Positions 1-6,612 of a stretch of DNA of 13,037 nt are shown piece by piece. The first letter of the stretch is position 1. Each line of letters begins with the position of its first letter. The translations under genes and the position numbers were made by a program. The stretch is taken from assembly GCA_949745625.1 (NCBI GenBank), contig CATJZR010000087.1, positions 1 through 13,037 on the forward strand, read 5' to 3'. The stretch comes from an uncultured Eubacteriales bacterium. Lineage in GTDB: Bacteria > Bacillota > Clostridia > Christensenellales > Borkfalkiaceae. The notes under the pieces were generated by a model. That model ran no database searches and was not told the origin of the DNA. It was given only the letters and a program-made list of their open reading frames with translations.

Positions 1-29
1 GAAAACATTGAACTGTCAGAAATTACAAG

Positions 30-58
30 TTGCATTTTGCATTTGTTTGATATATAAT
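30..58 (+). promoter_or_regulatory. Promoter of 6S RNA
   Basis: A -35 box TTGCAT (30-35) and a perfect -10 box TATAAT (53-58) are separated by 17 bases. The predicted start is at about 65-66, exactly where the folded 6S RNA begins. This is the housekeeping-sigma pattern expected for the RpoD encoded nearby. The match between promoter position and RNA 5' end supports both calls. Confidence 0.75.
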
Positions 59-65
59 ATTAATA

Positions 66-244
66 AGGTCTGCGGTGTTCGTGGTATGGAAAATTCGTAA
101 TCCACAAAGTAATTTAAGGGAGTGCGCCGTTCGTGAAAATAGGCAAGGTCTGTTTATCGGAAAGCCCGACGTTTCACTTCGCCACACCCACCTGCGAGAA
201 GCGGGTTAATAATTTTTCATATCACGGCACAGGCGGATTTTTTT
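66..244 (+). ncRNA. ssrS: 6S RNA (SsrS), regulator of RNA polymerase
   Basis: 6S RNA mimics an open promoter, binds the housekeeping sigma-RNA polymerase holoenzyme and serves as template for short product RNAs. Seen here: a long closing stem pairs 69-95 with 211-237 (about 25 pairs with small bulges, including an unbroken block 84-95/211-222). A central bubble has a 5' strand at 96-117 and a 3' strand at 190-210, and the 3' strand carries a small hairpin (190-195/201-206). An apical arm begins with 118-124 pairing 183-189 and continues with 133-138 pairing 172-177. The length of about 180 nt and the rod-bubble-rod shape are typical of 6S RNA. The 5' segment TGCGGTGTTCG is typical too, from memory of the family. 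A T7 run at 238-244 follows the closing stem and probably ends transcription. A reading frame crossing this RNA (133-321) lacks family features and is ignored. The family call is strong; the exact ends are approximate. Confidence 0.85.
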
Positions 245-247
245 ATT

Positions 248-279
248 ACAAAAAAAGAAGAGCCGGCGCATACCGACTC
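248..279 (-). terminator. Intrinsic terminator of the small RNA / rpoD-cluster end
   Basis: On the - strand GAGTCGG (279-273) pairs with CCGGCTC (266-260) around a 6-base loop, followed by TTCTTTTTTTG (259-249). One pair is a G-U wobble on the - strand but an A-C mismatch on the + strand, so the hairpin is built for - strand RNA. It could also end read-through transcripts from the upstream rpoD cluster, which has no other evident terminator. Confidence 0.65.
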
Positions 280-335
280 CTCCCCTTATCTATTATTATG
301 CAGCTTCTCCGCCGCGAGTAATAGCTTGTTAAATT
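249..335 (-). ncRNA. Candidate small RNA or leader transcript
   Basis: I do not recognise a known RNA family. The unit is complete: a consensus promoter starts transcription near 335 and an intrinsic terminator ends it near 249, giving about 87 nt. Visible structure in the RNA: an outer 6-bp stem CUAUUA/UAAUAG (324-319 with 295-290) encloses a GCGGC/GCUGC hairpin (315-311 with 304-300) whose loop is GGAGAA. A single-stranded purine stretch follows, containing GGGGAGGAG, and then the terminator hairpin. The two GGA-rich exposed segments could bind a protein of the CsrA type, or the GGAGG could be a true ribosome site for a 21-codon frame starting at 271. It runs convergent to 6S RNA and ends only a few bases from it. 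It lies directly downstream of the zinc-ribbon gene, so read-through from that operon could also feed it. Confidence 0.5.
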
Positions 336-341
336 TGTTAT

Positions 342-370
342 AATATATCATAAAATGTTGCTTATGTCAA
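342..370 (-). promoter_or_regulatory. Promoter of the candidate small RNA
   Basis: Read on the - strand, a perfect -35 box TTGACA (370-365) and a -10 box TATATT (347-342) are 17 bases apart. The predicted start is at about 335. An overlapping TATTAT (345-340) is an alternative -10. The promoter sits just after the stop codon of the zinc-ribbon gene, in a place where no further protein gene follows, which is why an RNA product is suspected. Confidence 0.65.
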
Positions 371-394
371 CTTTTTTTAATGCGTTTTACAAAT

Positions 395-1096
395 TTATTC
401 TTTATACAAAAATCTATGACAGTTTTCGCACTCGGTAACCTCGCCGTGTGCGATTTTTTCTTTTCCCGCAATAGATAGCTCCATTCCACACTTAGAGCAC
501 CTCTCTCCAGCAACGGCGCAAATAATGGGAAATATGCGCTCGCTACGCTTTACCTCGTAGCGCTTCAATACCTCGGGATAGATATTTACGGACAACTTTT
601 TCAGTTCTTCCTTAACCGCGTCCATTTCGTTAATCTTGCTTTTTTTGTATTCCTGATACGCGGTAGCGTACTCGGTGTATTGCTTCTGAACGGAAATGGT
701 TTTCTTTTTTAATGTCTTATATTCCTCGTCCGCTTCCTTTATTGTTTTGGAAAGCGCGTTGATTTCAGTCCTGATAGCCTTCAGCCTGTCCAGCATCTGA
801 GTCGCATTCTTTTTATAGAACGAAATATCAGCGCCCTCTTCGACCAAATCGTCAAGGCTGTCGTAGTCTTTAAGCGTTTCGGCAATGTCCTCGTACTTTT
901 TATTAATCTTCCTCAATTCGGACTCGAGCTCGCGCGCCTTAGCGTCCATAGCTTCAAGCTTTTCCGGCGCCTTCGTCAAAAAGCTTTTGCTCTGGGAATA
1001 GTTTTTCCATTCTTCGGAATTGGCTGCGTCGCGCTCTATTTTAAGCAGCTTCGAATCCTCTTCCTGATATTTAAGTAACTGTTCAATCTGCGTCAT
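395..1096 (-). CDS. Coiled-coil C4-type zinc-ribbon protein
   Basis: This 233-residue protein is mostly a long charged helical hairpin: residues about 1-180 are rich in Lys, Glu and Ala with few breaks, as in coiled coils. A C-terminal zinc ribbon follows, with the Cys pairs CSKC (200-203) and CENC (223-226). This is the layout of the bacterial zf-RING_7/DUF164 zinc-ribbon family (CdsZ-like), cytoplasmic proteins thought to bind nucleic acid or the translation machinery; the precise role is not established. The ATG start has a good AAGGAG site about 7 bases upstream. It follows the Nif3 gene by 14 bases and is the last gene of the dgt-dnaG-rpoD cluster, a common placement in Bacillota. All four metal cysteines are present. 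The family is confident; the function is open. Confidence 0.85.
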   Translation of the reverse strand: MTQIEQLLKYQEEDSKLLKIERDAANSEEWKNYSQSKSFLTKAPEKLEAMDAKARELESELRKINKKYEDIAETLKDYDSLDDLVEEGADISFYKKNATQMLDRLKAIRTEINALSKTIKEADEEYKTLKKKTISVQKQYTEYATAYQEYKKSKINEMDAVKEELKKLSVNIYPEVLKRYEVKRSERIFPIICAVAGERCSKCGMELSIAGKEKIAHGEVTECENCHRFLYKE

Positions 1097-1110
1097 AATA
1101 AACTCCTTTT

Positions 1111-1881
1111 TTAAAGCAAATTCTTATCGGCAAAGTAAGCCGAAGGAATTGAAAAAGCCGATGATATTTTTTTATATATTTTATTGAAACCGTAGTTCTC
1201 TGCCGAATAGTGCGTCAAATGTATTACGCTAATGCCCGCCTCGGTAATAGCGGCTATTTCGTGGTGCTTCATATCCGACGACACGAATGCGTCCGCGCCG
1301 TTAGCTTTTGCAAACGCTATGGCGTTGCCGTCGCAACCCGCGCCGCAGAACGAAGCGATTTTAGAAATTATCTTGTCCTTGTCGCCGTAAAACAGCGCCC
1401 TTTCCGTGTTAAAACTTTTTCGGACTGCTTTTTCAAGCTCGCCGAAGCTTATCGCGTTAACACCGTAAACCCTGCCGTATCCTCCGCCTGAAACATCTGC
1501 AAGAATGTGCGCTTCGCTGCCGCCGAGCCCTTCCATAAGATAATAGTCTATTCCCTGCGGCGCCGCGTCGAAATTGAGGTGCATGGATATTACCGATATA
1601 CCCGAGCGCAGACAGACGCCTATCGGGTCGTCTGCGGAAATGCGCGTAATTCCGCCGTAAATTGCCGGGTGATGAGTCACGATAAGATTGCAACCTAGCC
1701 TTTTTGCCTCGGTAATCGCCGCGTTGGATAAATCGAGTGAAAACAGCACTGCGGAAATATCCTCTTTACAGTCGATAATAATTCCGCTGTTGTCGTACAT
1801 TTTATATTTTTTACAGAACTCGTCCGAAAGTGCGACTGGCGCAATCGCTTCAAGCTTATTTAAAATTTCTGTCAGCTTCAC
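1111..1881 (-). CDS. Nif3-like dinuclear metal centre protein
   Basis: This 256-residue protein belongs to the Nif3/YbgI/YqfO family (often annotated GTP cyclohydrolase I type 2-like), which forms toroidal hexamers with a two-metal site in each subunit. The metal ligands are visible: His70-His71 in VTHHPAIYGG, His101 and Asp105 in MHLNFDAAP, and His224 and Glu228 in LTHYSAEN. The length matches the short form without the central PII-like insert seen in B. subtilis YqfO. The start is a GTG codon (1881-1879) preceded by a strong GGAGGTG site. This places the start inside the 3' end of trmK, a 26-base overlap that suggests translational coupling. Members act as putative hydrolases or metal-binding proteins; the substrate is unknown. 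The trmK-nif3 pair is a recurrent Bacillota arrangement. Confidence 0.9.
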   Translation of the reverse strand: MKLTEILNKLEAIAPVALSDEFCKKYKMYDNSGIIIDCKEDISAVLFSLDLSNAAITEAKRLGCNLIVTHHPAIYGGITRISADDPIGVCLRSGISVISMHLNFDAAPQGIDYYLMEGLGGSEAHILADVSGGGYGRVYGVNAISFGELEKAVRKSFNTERALFYGDKDKIISKIASFCGAGCDGNAIAFAKANGADAFVSSDMKHHEIAAITEAGISVIHLTHYSAENYGFNKIYKKISSAFSIPSAYFADKNLL

Positions 1882-2515
1882 CTTTTAAAACCACCTCCGT
1901 TTCTTCTATCTGCCGCACGAGCGCAAGACGGCTCTCGGCGGACATTTTTTTTGCAAGATAGCTCTTCTTTTTGTCAGTTTCTTCTTTAAGGTATTTATAG
2001 AACACGGGGTTTGCAAGGCTGTCCCTGCCGTAAAGCAGTTCATTGCGCGTGTAAACATCGGGCTCGCCGACTCTCCCCTTTATTATAAAGTAGTACTTTT
2101 TTCCGTCTGTAAAAACATCGTCGACTTCGAGCTTACAGCCGTTTTTAAGTAAAAATCCGCGCAACGCGTCCGCATTTTTCATAGGCTGGAACACGAACGA
2201 TTTGGGTATAAACCCCTCGCAGAGTATCTTTATTATTTCTTCACCGCCTATACCCGCAATCATTACGCAATCCGTATCGCGGTCTATACCCTTCAATCCG
2301 TCGCAGCAGACTGCGCGGCATCGTCCAGACGATATAAACTTTTCAAGCAGCACTTCGGCTTTTTTTAAGCACTTCGGGCTTATATCGGAAACGACTGCGC
2401 GTCTGCAAAGACCGTTTTTCAGCATATATTCCGCAACATAGCCGTGGTCGCACGCAACGTCCGCAAAGCTTTCGCAAGCGCCGAGATACGAACAAAGCAA
2501 CTGTAATCTGTCCAT
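1856..2515 (-). CDS. trmK: tRNA (adenine(22)-N(1))-methyltransferase TrmK
   Basis: TrmK uses S-adenosylmethionine to methylate N1 of A22 in the D-loop region of bacterial tRNAs. The 219-residue protein shows the class I methyltransferase fold: motif I ADVACDHGY (18-26), an acidic residue ending strand 2 (Asp44 in VVSDIS), and the family signature AGIGGEEI (87-94), followed by FVFQPM (108-112). The C-terminal third is helical and charged, as in the family's coiled-coil tail. The length is close to the usual 225-235 residues. It begins 29 bases after the rpoD stop, with no clear Shine-Dalgarno motif directly before its ATG, and its end overlaps the start of the Nif3 gene. The position after rpoD is characteristic of Bacillota and supports the call. 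Confidence 0.92.
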   Translation of the reverse strand: MDRLQLLCSYLGACESFADVACDHGYVAEYMLKNGLCRRAVVSDISPKCLKKAEVLLEKFISSGRCRAVCCDGLKGIDRDTDCVMIAGIGGEEIIKILCEGFIPKSFVFQPMKNADALRGFLLKNGCKLEVDDVFTDGKKYYFIIKGRVGEPDVYTRNELLYGRDSLANPVFYKYLKEETDKKKSYLAKKMSAESRLALVRQIEETEVVLKGEADRNFK

Positions 2516-2544
2516 CAGGTATCGAGGAAATCGCGAAGATGCTT

Positions 2545-3573
2545 TTAACGTGAAGGGTGCCTGAGCTTTCTTAAAGCCTTTGCCTCAATCTGACGGATAC
2601 GCTCACGCGTGACGTTAAATTCCCTTCCCACTTCTTCAAGCGTTCTTGGTCTGCCGTCATCGACGCCGTAGCGAAGGCGCAAAACCTTTTCTTCTCTCGG
2701 GGTAAGACTGTTCAGCACAACGAGCAGCGTCTCTTTGAGCATGGTAGTCGAAACACGGTCGGAAGGAGTTTCGCTAGACTCGTCCTCGACAAAATCGCCG
2801 AGGTGGCTATCCTCCTCTTCGCCGATAGGCGTTTCGAGGGACACAGGGTCCTGCGCTATTTTCTGAATTTCGCGCACCCTCTCCTCGCTTATGTGCATTT
2901 CTTCCGCAATTTCGGCGGGCGTCGGCTCTCTGCCGAGCTTTTGCAGCAACACACGAGATACGCGGGTAAGCTTGTTTATAGTTTCAACCATGTGCACTGG
3001 AATACGGATAGTTCTTGCTTGGTCGGCAATGGCGCGGGTTATCGCCTGCCTTATCCACCACGTTGCGTAGGTCGAAAATTTAAAGCCCTTCTGATAGTCG
3101 AACTTGTCCACCGCTTTCATAAGCCCGAGGTTGCCTTCCTGAATTAAATCGAGAAAAAGCATGCCCCTGCCTACATACCTTTTAGCAATAGAGACAACAA
3201 GTCTGAGATTAGCTTCCGACAGCTTTTTCTTCGCCGTTTCGTCGCCGTCCTGTATTCTGCGGGCAAGCTCAATCTCGTCGTCGGTCGAAAGAAGAGGCAC
3301 TCTGCCTATATCTTTAAGATACATCTTTACGGGGTCGTCAAGACCTATGTCCAAAAGTGCCTGCTCATAAAGCTCTCTGTCGCGCTCGGTTTCATCGATT
3401 ATCTGAATTCCCGACTCGGCGATGGATTTGTATACGAAATCCATCTGCGTAGGCGTTGTCTCATACTTTTCCATTATATCGCAAAGCGCGTTGGTTGTAA
3501 TACTTCCCTTCACGCCGTAAGTATCGATAATCTGTTTTAAAATTTCATTCAGCTTCTGTTCGGATAAACTCAT
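2545..3573 (-). CDS. rpoD: Primary RNA polymerase sigma factor RpoD/SigA
   Basis: This is the housekeeping sigma factor that directs RNA polymerase to -35/-10 promoters. At 342 residues it is SigA-sized. An N-terminal helical region 1.1-like segment (about 1-60) is followed by region 1.2 (DPVKMYLKDIGRVPLL, about 80-95). Region 2 has the core-binding DLIQEGN (132-138) and the melting/-10 segment YATWWIRQAI (159-168). Region 3 is at about 186-265, and region 4 has the helix-turn-helix EEVGREFNVTRERIRQIE (about 313-330). The chain stops right after LRHPSR, a few residues shorter at the C-terminus than many SigA proteins; the DNA-reading helix is intact. The start overlaps the dnaG stop as ATGA, so translation is probably coupled. 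The promoters and the 6S RNA in this window fit its expected specificity. Confidence 0.97.
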   Translation of the reverse strand: MSLSEQKLNEILKQIIDTYGVKGSITTNALCDIMEKYETTPTQMDFVYKSIAESGIQIIDETERDRELYEQALLDIGLDDPVKMYLKDIGRVPLLSTDDEIELARRIQDGDETAKKKLSEANLRLVVSIAKRYVGRGMLFLDLIQEGNLGLMKAVDKFDYQKGFKFSTYATWWIRQAITRAIADQARTIRIPVHMVETINKLTRVSRVLLQKLGREPTPAEIAEEMHISEERVREIQKIAQDPVSLETPIGEEEDSHLGDFVEDESSETPSDRVSTTMLKETLLVVLNSLTPREEKVLRLRYGVDDGRPRTLEEVGREFNVTRERIRQIEAKALRKLRHPSR

Positions 3574-5357
3574 TTTCTATCTCCGCTCTTCAATTTTTCC
3601 TTTTGTTGGATAAGTTCGTTAATCTCGTTCAATATGCGGCGCGCCGACGCGACCTCGCGTTCTTTTTTCGCTTGCGCACGCAGCGCGTTGATTGTTCTGT
3701 CCAAATCATATATTTTCAGTTTTTTAATACAGTCGTAAAAATAATCTTCATTGACCTGTCCGTCGAGCCTGCCGTCGCTGAAATCGAGTATGCGGCAAAG
3801 CTCTTCATATTCCGGCGTGTTCTCTTCAAAAAATTCAAACAGCTCTGCGGGCTGCACCCGCTCTTCGAGCAGCTTTTTCGATTTTATATAGTTTGCGATA
3901 ATCAAATGAACGTCGTCGCAAAACGGTATACCCGAAATATCCTCTTCCGCAAATTTCGCACCGAAAAGATAAGCGGCTATTATAAAGCGCGAAGCCTTGA
4001 CCGTAACAGAGGAATTGTCCTTTCTTACGGTTTCACTCTTGGGAGCGGCAGGCTCTTTAACGGGCGCCGACTGCAAATCGCGGCTGAGCGATTCGTAGGT
4101 TATACCCGTCTTGTCGCGCAGGTTTTTAAGCAACTCCTCCTGCTCCGCCGCACTGTCCGCGGTGCGAACTATTTTTATTGCATCGCTGACGAATTTACGT
4201 TTTTCATCGGTGTGCGACATATCGTAGCCCTTTTCGAGCACGGAAAGCTTATAATCGATTAGCGGCATAGCCGAATCGAGACACTGTCTGTACCCCTCTG
4301 GCCCGCGTTGCTTTATTACGTCGTCTGGGTCGAGCCCCTCAGGTAGAGGAACAACCCTTACGTTAAGCCCCTCGTCTTTGAGAATTTCAAGCCCGCGCAT
4401 ATTCGCCTTTTGCCCCGCACCGTCGCCGTCGTAGCTTATAAACACATTGTCTGCATAGCGTTTTATCAGCCGCGCCTGCTCCTGCGTGAGAGACGTGCCC
4501 ATACTGGCAACTACGTTTTTAAAGCCCGCCTGATACAGGGATATGGTGTCCATATACCCTTCGACAATTATTACTTCCTTTATAGTTTGGGTTTTTCTTA
4601 ACCTTTTTAAAAGATTTATATTGTAAAGGGTTTTGCTTTTATTGAAAAGCACTGTTTCCTTTGTGTTCTTGTACTTTGCAAAATCAGTCTTTTTCAGTAC
4701 CCTGCCGCCGAAAGCAACAACCTCGTCCATAGCATTGATGACAGGAAAAATCAGTCTTCCGCCCTGAGCGTCCGAAAGCCTGCCGTTGACCTCGTTCACC
4801 GTTCCGCTATCAAGAATGTCCTGTTTGGAATATCCCTTAGACAGCAGAAACCTCGGCAGGTCGTTAAAGTTGAGGCTTGCTCCAAGCCCGAAGCTGCGGA
4901 CCAGATTCGAAGGTATTTGTCTTTTCAAAATATATTCGATATGCTCGTCAGCCTTGCCGGAATTGAGGTTATCAAGGTAAAAATGAGCGCAATCGTTCAT
5001 AATTTTCAACAGTGTGTCGCGCTTTCTTTTAAGCTCGGCGGTCTTCTGATTGTCGAAGCCTGTCTGCGGCATTTGCAGTCCCGCCCGCTCGGCAAGCAGC
5101 TTGACAGCGTCCATAAAATCGATATTTTCCATTTCGCGGACAAATTTAATCACATCGCCCGATTCGCCGCATCCGAAGCAGTGATAGTACTGGTCCGCCT
5201 CGTTTATTGCGAACGACGGCGTTTTTTCATGATGAAACGGACAGCACGCCCAATAACTCCCGCCGCGCCTGTCCAGAGTAACGTAGCTGCCCGCAACCTC
5301 TATAATATTAAGTTTTTCCTTTAAAGTTATCAAAAACTCTTGCAGTGCAGTCGCCAT
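3570..5357 (-). CDS. dnaG: DNA primase DnaG
   Basis: DnaG makes the RNA primers for replication at the fork, together with the DnaB-type helicase. The 595-residue chain has the three expected modules. The N-terminal zinc-binding domain has CPFH (39-42) and CFGC (60-63). The catalytic core contains ETVLFNKSKTLYN and a TOPRIM fold with VEGYMD (Glu266, Asp270) and the metal-binding DGDGAG (310-315). A divergent helical C-terminal domain (about 430-595) is the usual helicase-binding part. The ATG lies 5 bases after the dGTPase-like gene's stop with only a weak ribosome site, suggesting translational coupling. The 3' end overlaps rpoD by 4 bases (ATGA). The dnaG-rpoD order is the conserved core of the macromolecular synthesis operon. 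Nothing essential is missing. Confidence 0.97.
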   Translation of the reverse strand: MATALQEFLITLKEKLNIIEVAGSYVTLDRRGGSYWACCPFHHEKTPSFAINEADQYYHCFGCGESGDVIKFVREMENIDFMDAVKLLAERAGLQMPQTGFDNQKTAELKRKRDTLLKIMNDCAHFYLDNLNSGKADEHIEYILKRQIPSNLVRSFGLGASLNFNDLPRFLLSKGYSKQDILDSGTVNEVNGRLSDAQGGRLIFPVINAMDEVVAFGGRVLKKTDFAKYKNTKETVLFNKSKTLYNINLLKRLRKTQTIKEVIIVEGYMDTISLYQAGFKNVVASMGTSLTQEQARLIKRYADNVFISYDGDGAGQKANMRGLEILKDEGLNVRVVPLPEGLDPDDVIKQRGPEGYRQCLDSAMPLIDYKLSVLEKGYDMSHTDEKRKFVSDAIKIVRTADSAAEQEELLKNLRDKTGITYESLSRDLQSAPVKEPAAPKSETVRKDNSSVTVKASRFIIAAYLFGAKFAEEDISGIPFCDDVHLIIANYIKSKKLLEERVQPAELFEFFEENTPEYEELCRILDFSDGRLDGQVNEDYFYDCIKKLKIYDLDRTINALRAQAKKEREVASARRILNEINELIQQKEKLKSGDRK

Positions 5358-5362
5358 AAAAA

Positions 5363-6379
5363 TCAGTCGGAAAAATTCCAGCCCTTAGGTACGAATATCG
5401 CGTTGAACATATACACGGCGTAGGTATCGGTCATAGACGAAATATAGTCGCAAACGACCTGCTCGCGCGGATAATCTTTAAGCAAAGATACGTATGTTTC
5501 GGGCATTTTGTCGCAGTGCTCGATAAAGTAGCGGTACATTTGGGTTAGCATGCGCTCCGCTTTTTCCTCTTCACTCTTTGCCGTGCTGCTGCGGTAAACC
5601 CTTTCGAACATAAACGAACGAAGTCTCTCGCTCGCTTTTTCCACCGCCCCGTCCATTCTCACGTCGTTACGGCCGTAAGAATTCTTATATATGGAAGTTA
5701 TTGCGGTGTTGATACGCTCCTTAGAAGAATTGCCGAGCACATCCACTATTTCCTTCGGAATATCGTTGTAAGAAAGAATATCGGCACGCACCGCATCCTC
5801 TATATCGTGATTTATATAGGCTATCCTATCCGCAAGAGAAACGCATTTCCCTTCCAATGTACACGGCTTGCCGCTCTTTTTATGATTCAAAATACCGTCG
5901 CGCACTTCAAACGTAAGGTTGAGACCCTTACCGTCCTTTTCAAGCACATCTACAACCCGCAACGACTGTACGTTATGCTCGAACTTGAACGGGCTTAAAC
6001 TGTTAAGTATCCTTTCGCCGCTATGTCCGAACGGCGTATGTCCCAAATCGTGACCGAGCGCGATAGCCTCGGCAAGGTCCTCGTTCAAAGAAAGCGCACG
6101 GGCTATGCTGCGCGAAATCTGCGCCACGTCCAGCGTGTGGGTTAATCGCGTTATGTAATGGTCGCCTTGAGGAGAAAAGAAAACCTGCGTCTTGTTTTTG
6201 AGCCGCCTGAAAGCCTTGCAATAGATAAGCCTGTCCTTGTCGCGCTGAAAGTCCGTGCGCATTGCGCAGGGCTCTTCCCCGCGCGCCCTTCCCTTGCTTT
6301 TTTCGGAAAAGGTGGCGTACGGAGAAAGAAACGCTTTTTCAATTTGATAAGTTCTTTCCTTTACTAAAAATTCCTTCAT
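5363..6379 (-). CDS. dgt: Deoxyguanosinetriphosphate triphosphohydrolase-like HD protein
   Basis: An HD-domain hydrolase of the dGTPase family, which releases triphosphate from deoxynucleoside triphosphates and so tunes dNTP pools; substrate preference in this branch is not settled. With the start chosen here it has 338 residues. Metal ligands and family motifs are present: His81 in RLTHTL, the HD pair His110-Asp111 in GHDLGHTPFGH, and Asp174 in ADRIAYINHDIEDAV. The N-terminal part has FQRDKDRLIYCKAFRRL and KTQVF, which fit the family. I chose the ATG at 6379 because the family normally starts close before the LSPYA motif. An in-frame GTG at 6475 would add 32 basic, low-complexity residues encoded across homopolymer runs. 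No clear ribosome site precedes either start. It is the first gene of the dnaG-rpoD cluster, a common Clostridia arrangement. Confidence 0.88.
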   Translation of the reverse strand: MKEFLVKERTYQIEKAFLSPYATFSEKSKGRARGEEPCAMRTDFQRDKDRLIYCKAFRRLKNKTQVFFSPQGDHYITRLTHTLDVAQISRSIARALSLNEDLAEAIALGHDLGHTPFGHSGERILNSLSPFKFEHNVQSLRVVDVLEKDGKGLNLTFEVRDGILNHKKSGKPCTLEGKCVSLADRIAYINHDIEDAVRADILSYNDIPKEIVDVLGNSSKERINTAITSIYKNSYGRNDVRMDGAVEKASERLRSFMFERVYRSSTAKSEEEKAERMLTQMYRYFIEHCDKMPETYVSLLKDYPREQVVCDYISSMTDTYAVYMFNAIFVPKGWNFSD

Positions 6380-6612
6380 CACACAATAGATACGAAAAAA
6401 AACTTTTTTTTCCTTTTTTTTAGCGAATATTGTAAAAAGGAGCGTATTTACCGTAGCGCGGTATAATGTGCTCACTCATCTCGCAGGGTGAACAAAACTT
6501 ATGTAGCGAAACGCAATAAGTACAGTGAGTTATACTTATTCTTGTTTTTTTGCGTTCAATGTGCTATAATGATTGTACGATTAAAAATATTCTTTAATGG
6601 AAAACTTTCAAA
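6380..6612. other. Intergenic region with homopolymer tracts and inverted repeat
   Basis: No gene of recognisable family lies here. Next to the dgt start is an A8-C-T8-CC-T8 run (6395-6421). A TATAAT without a matching -35 sits at 6462-6467 on the + strand. On the - strand TACAAT (about 6434-6429) is the best -10 for the dgt operon, but its -35 is poor, so that promoter is unproven. Farther right is a nested inverted repeat: AACGCAA (6510-6516) with TTGCGTT (6550-6556), and inside it AATAAGTA (6515-6522) with TACTTATT (6533-6540). It overlaps the -35 box of the acetyltransferase promoter, so it may be an operator or a weak upstream terminator. Confidence 0.5.
6542..6570 (+). promoter_or_regulatory. 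Promoter of the GNAT acetyltransferase gene
   Basis: TTGTTT (6542-6547) and a perfect TATAAT (6565-6570) are 17 bases apart. A TGC directly before the -10 makes it an extended -10 element. Transcription should start near 6577, giving an untranslated leader of about 36 bases before the ATG at 6613. The inverted repeat at 6510-6556 covers the -35 box and could allow regulation. Confidence 0.7.

Noticed and set aside
133..321. 62-codon open frame on the + strand
   Set aside because: It runs through the folded 6S RNA and the opposite-strand terminator, has no family resemblance, and its composition follows the RNA stems.
249..335. SRP (4.5S) RNA or tmRNA for the small RNA at the left end
   Set aside because: The SRP core motif around GGAAGCAG is absent, and the unit is too short for tmRNA and lacks a tRNA-like end.
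3603..4262. Long + strand frame opposite dnaG (also 4917-5324, 2803-3147, 9176-9694, 11076-11642)
   Set aside because: These are antisense shadows of strongly conserved genes, without recognisable domains or ribosome sites.
6423..6479. 19-codon frame on the - strand upstream of dgt, and a 17-codon + strand frame starting near 6467
   Set aside because: Both are short, lack a ribosome site and have no recognisable sequence; they are reported only as part of the unexplained intergenic region.
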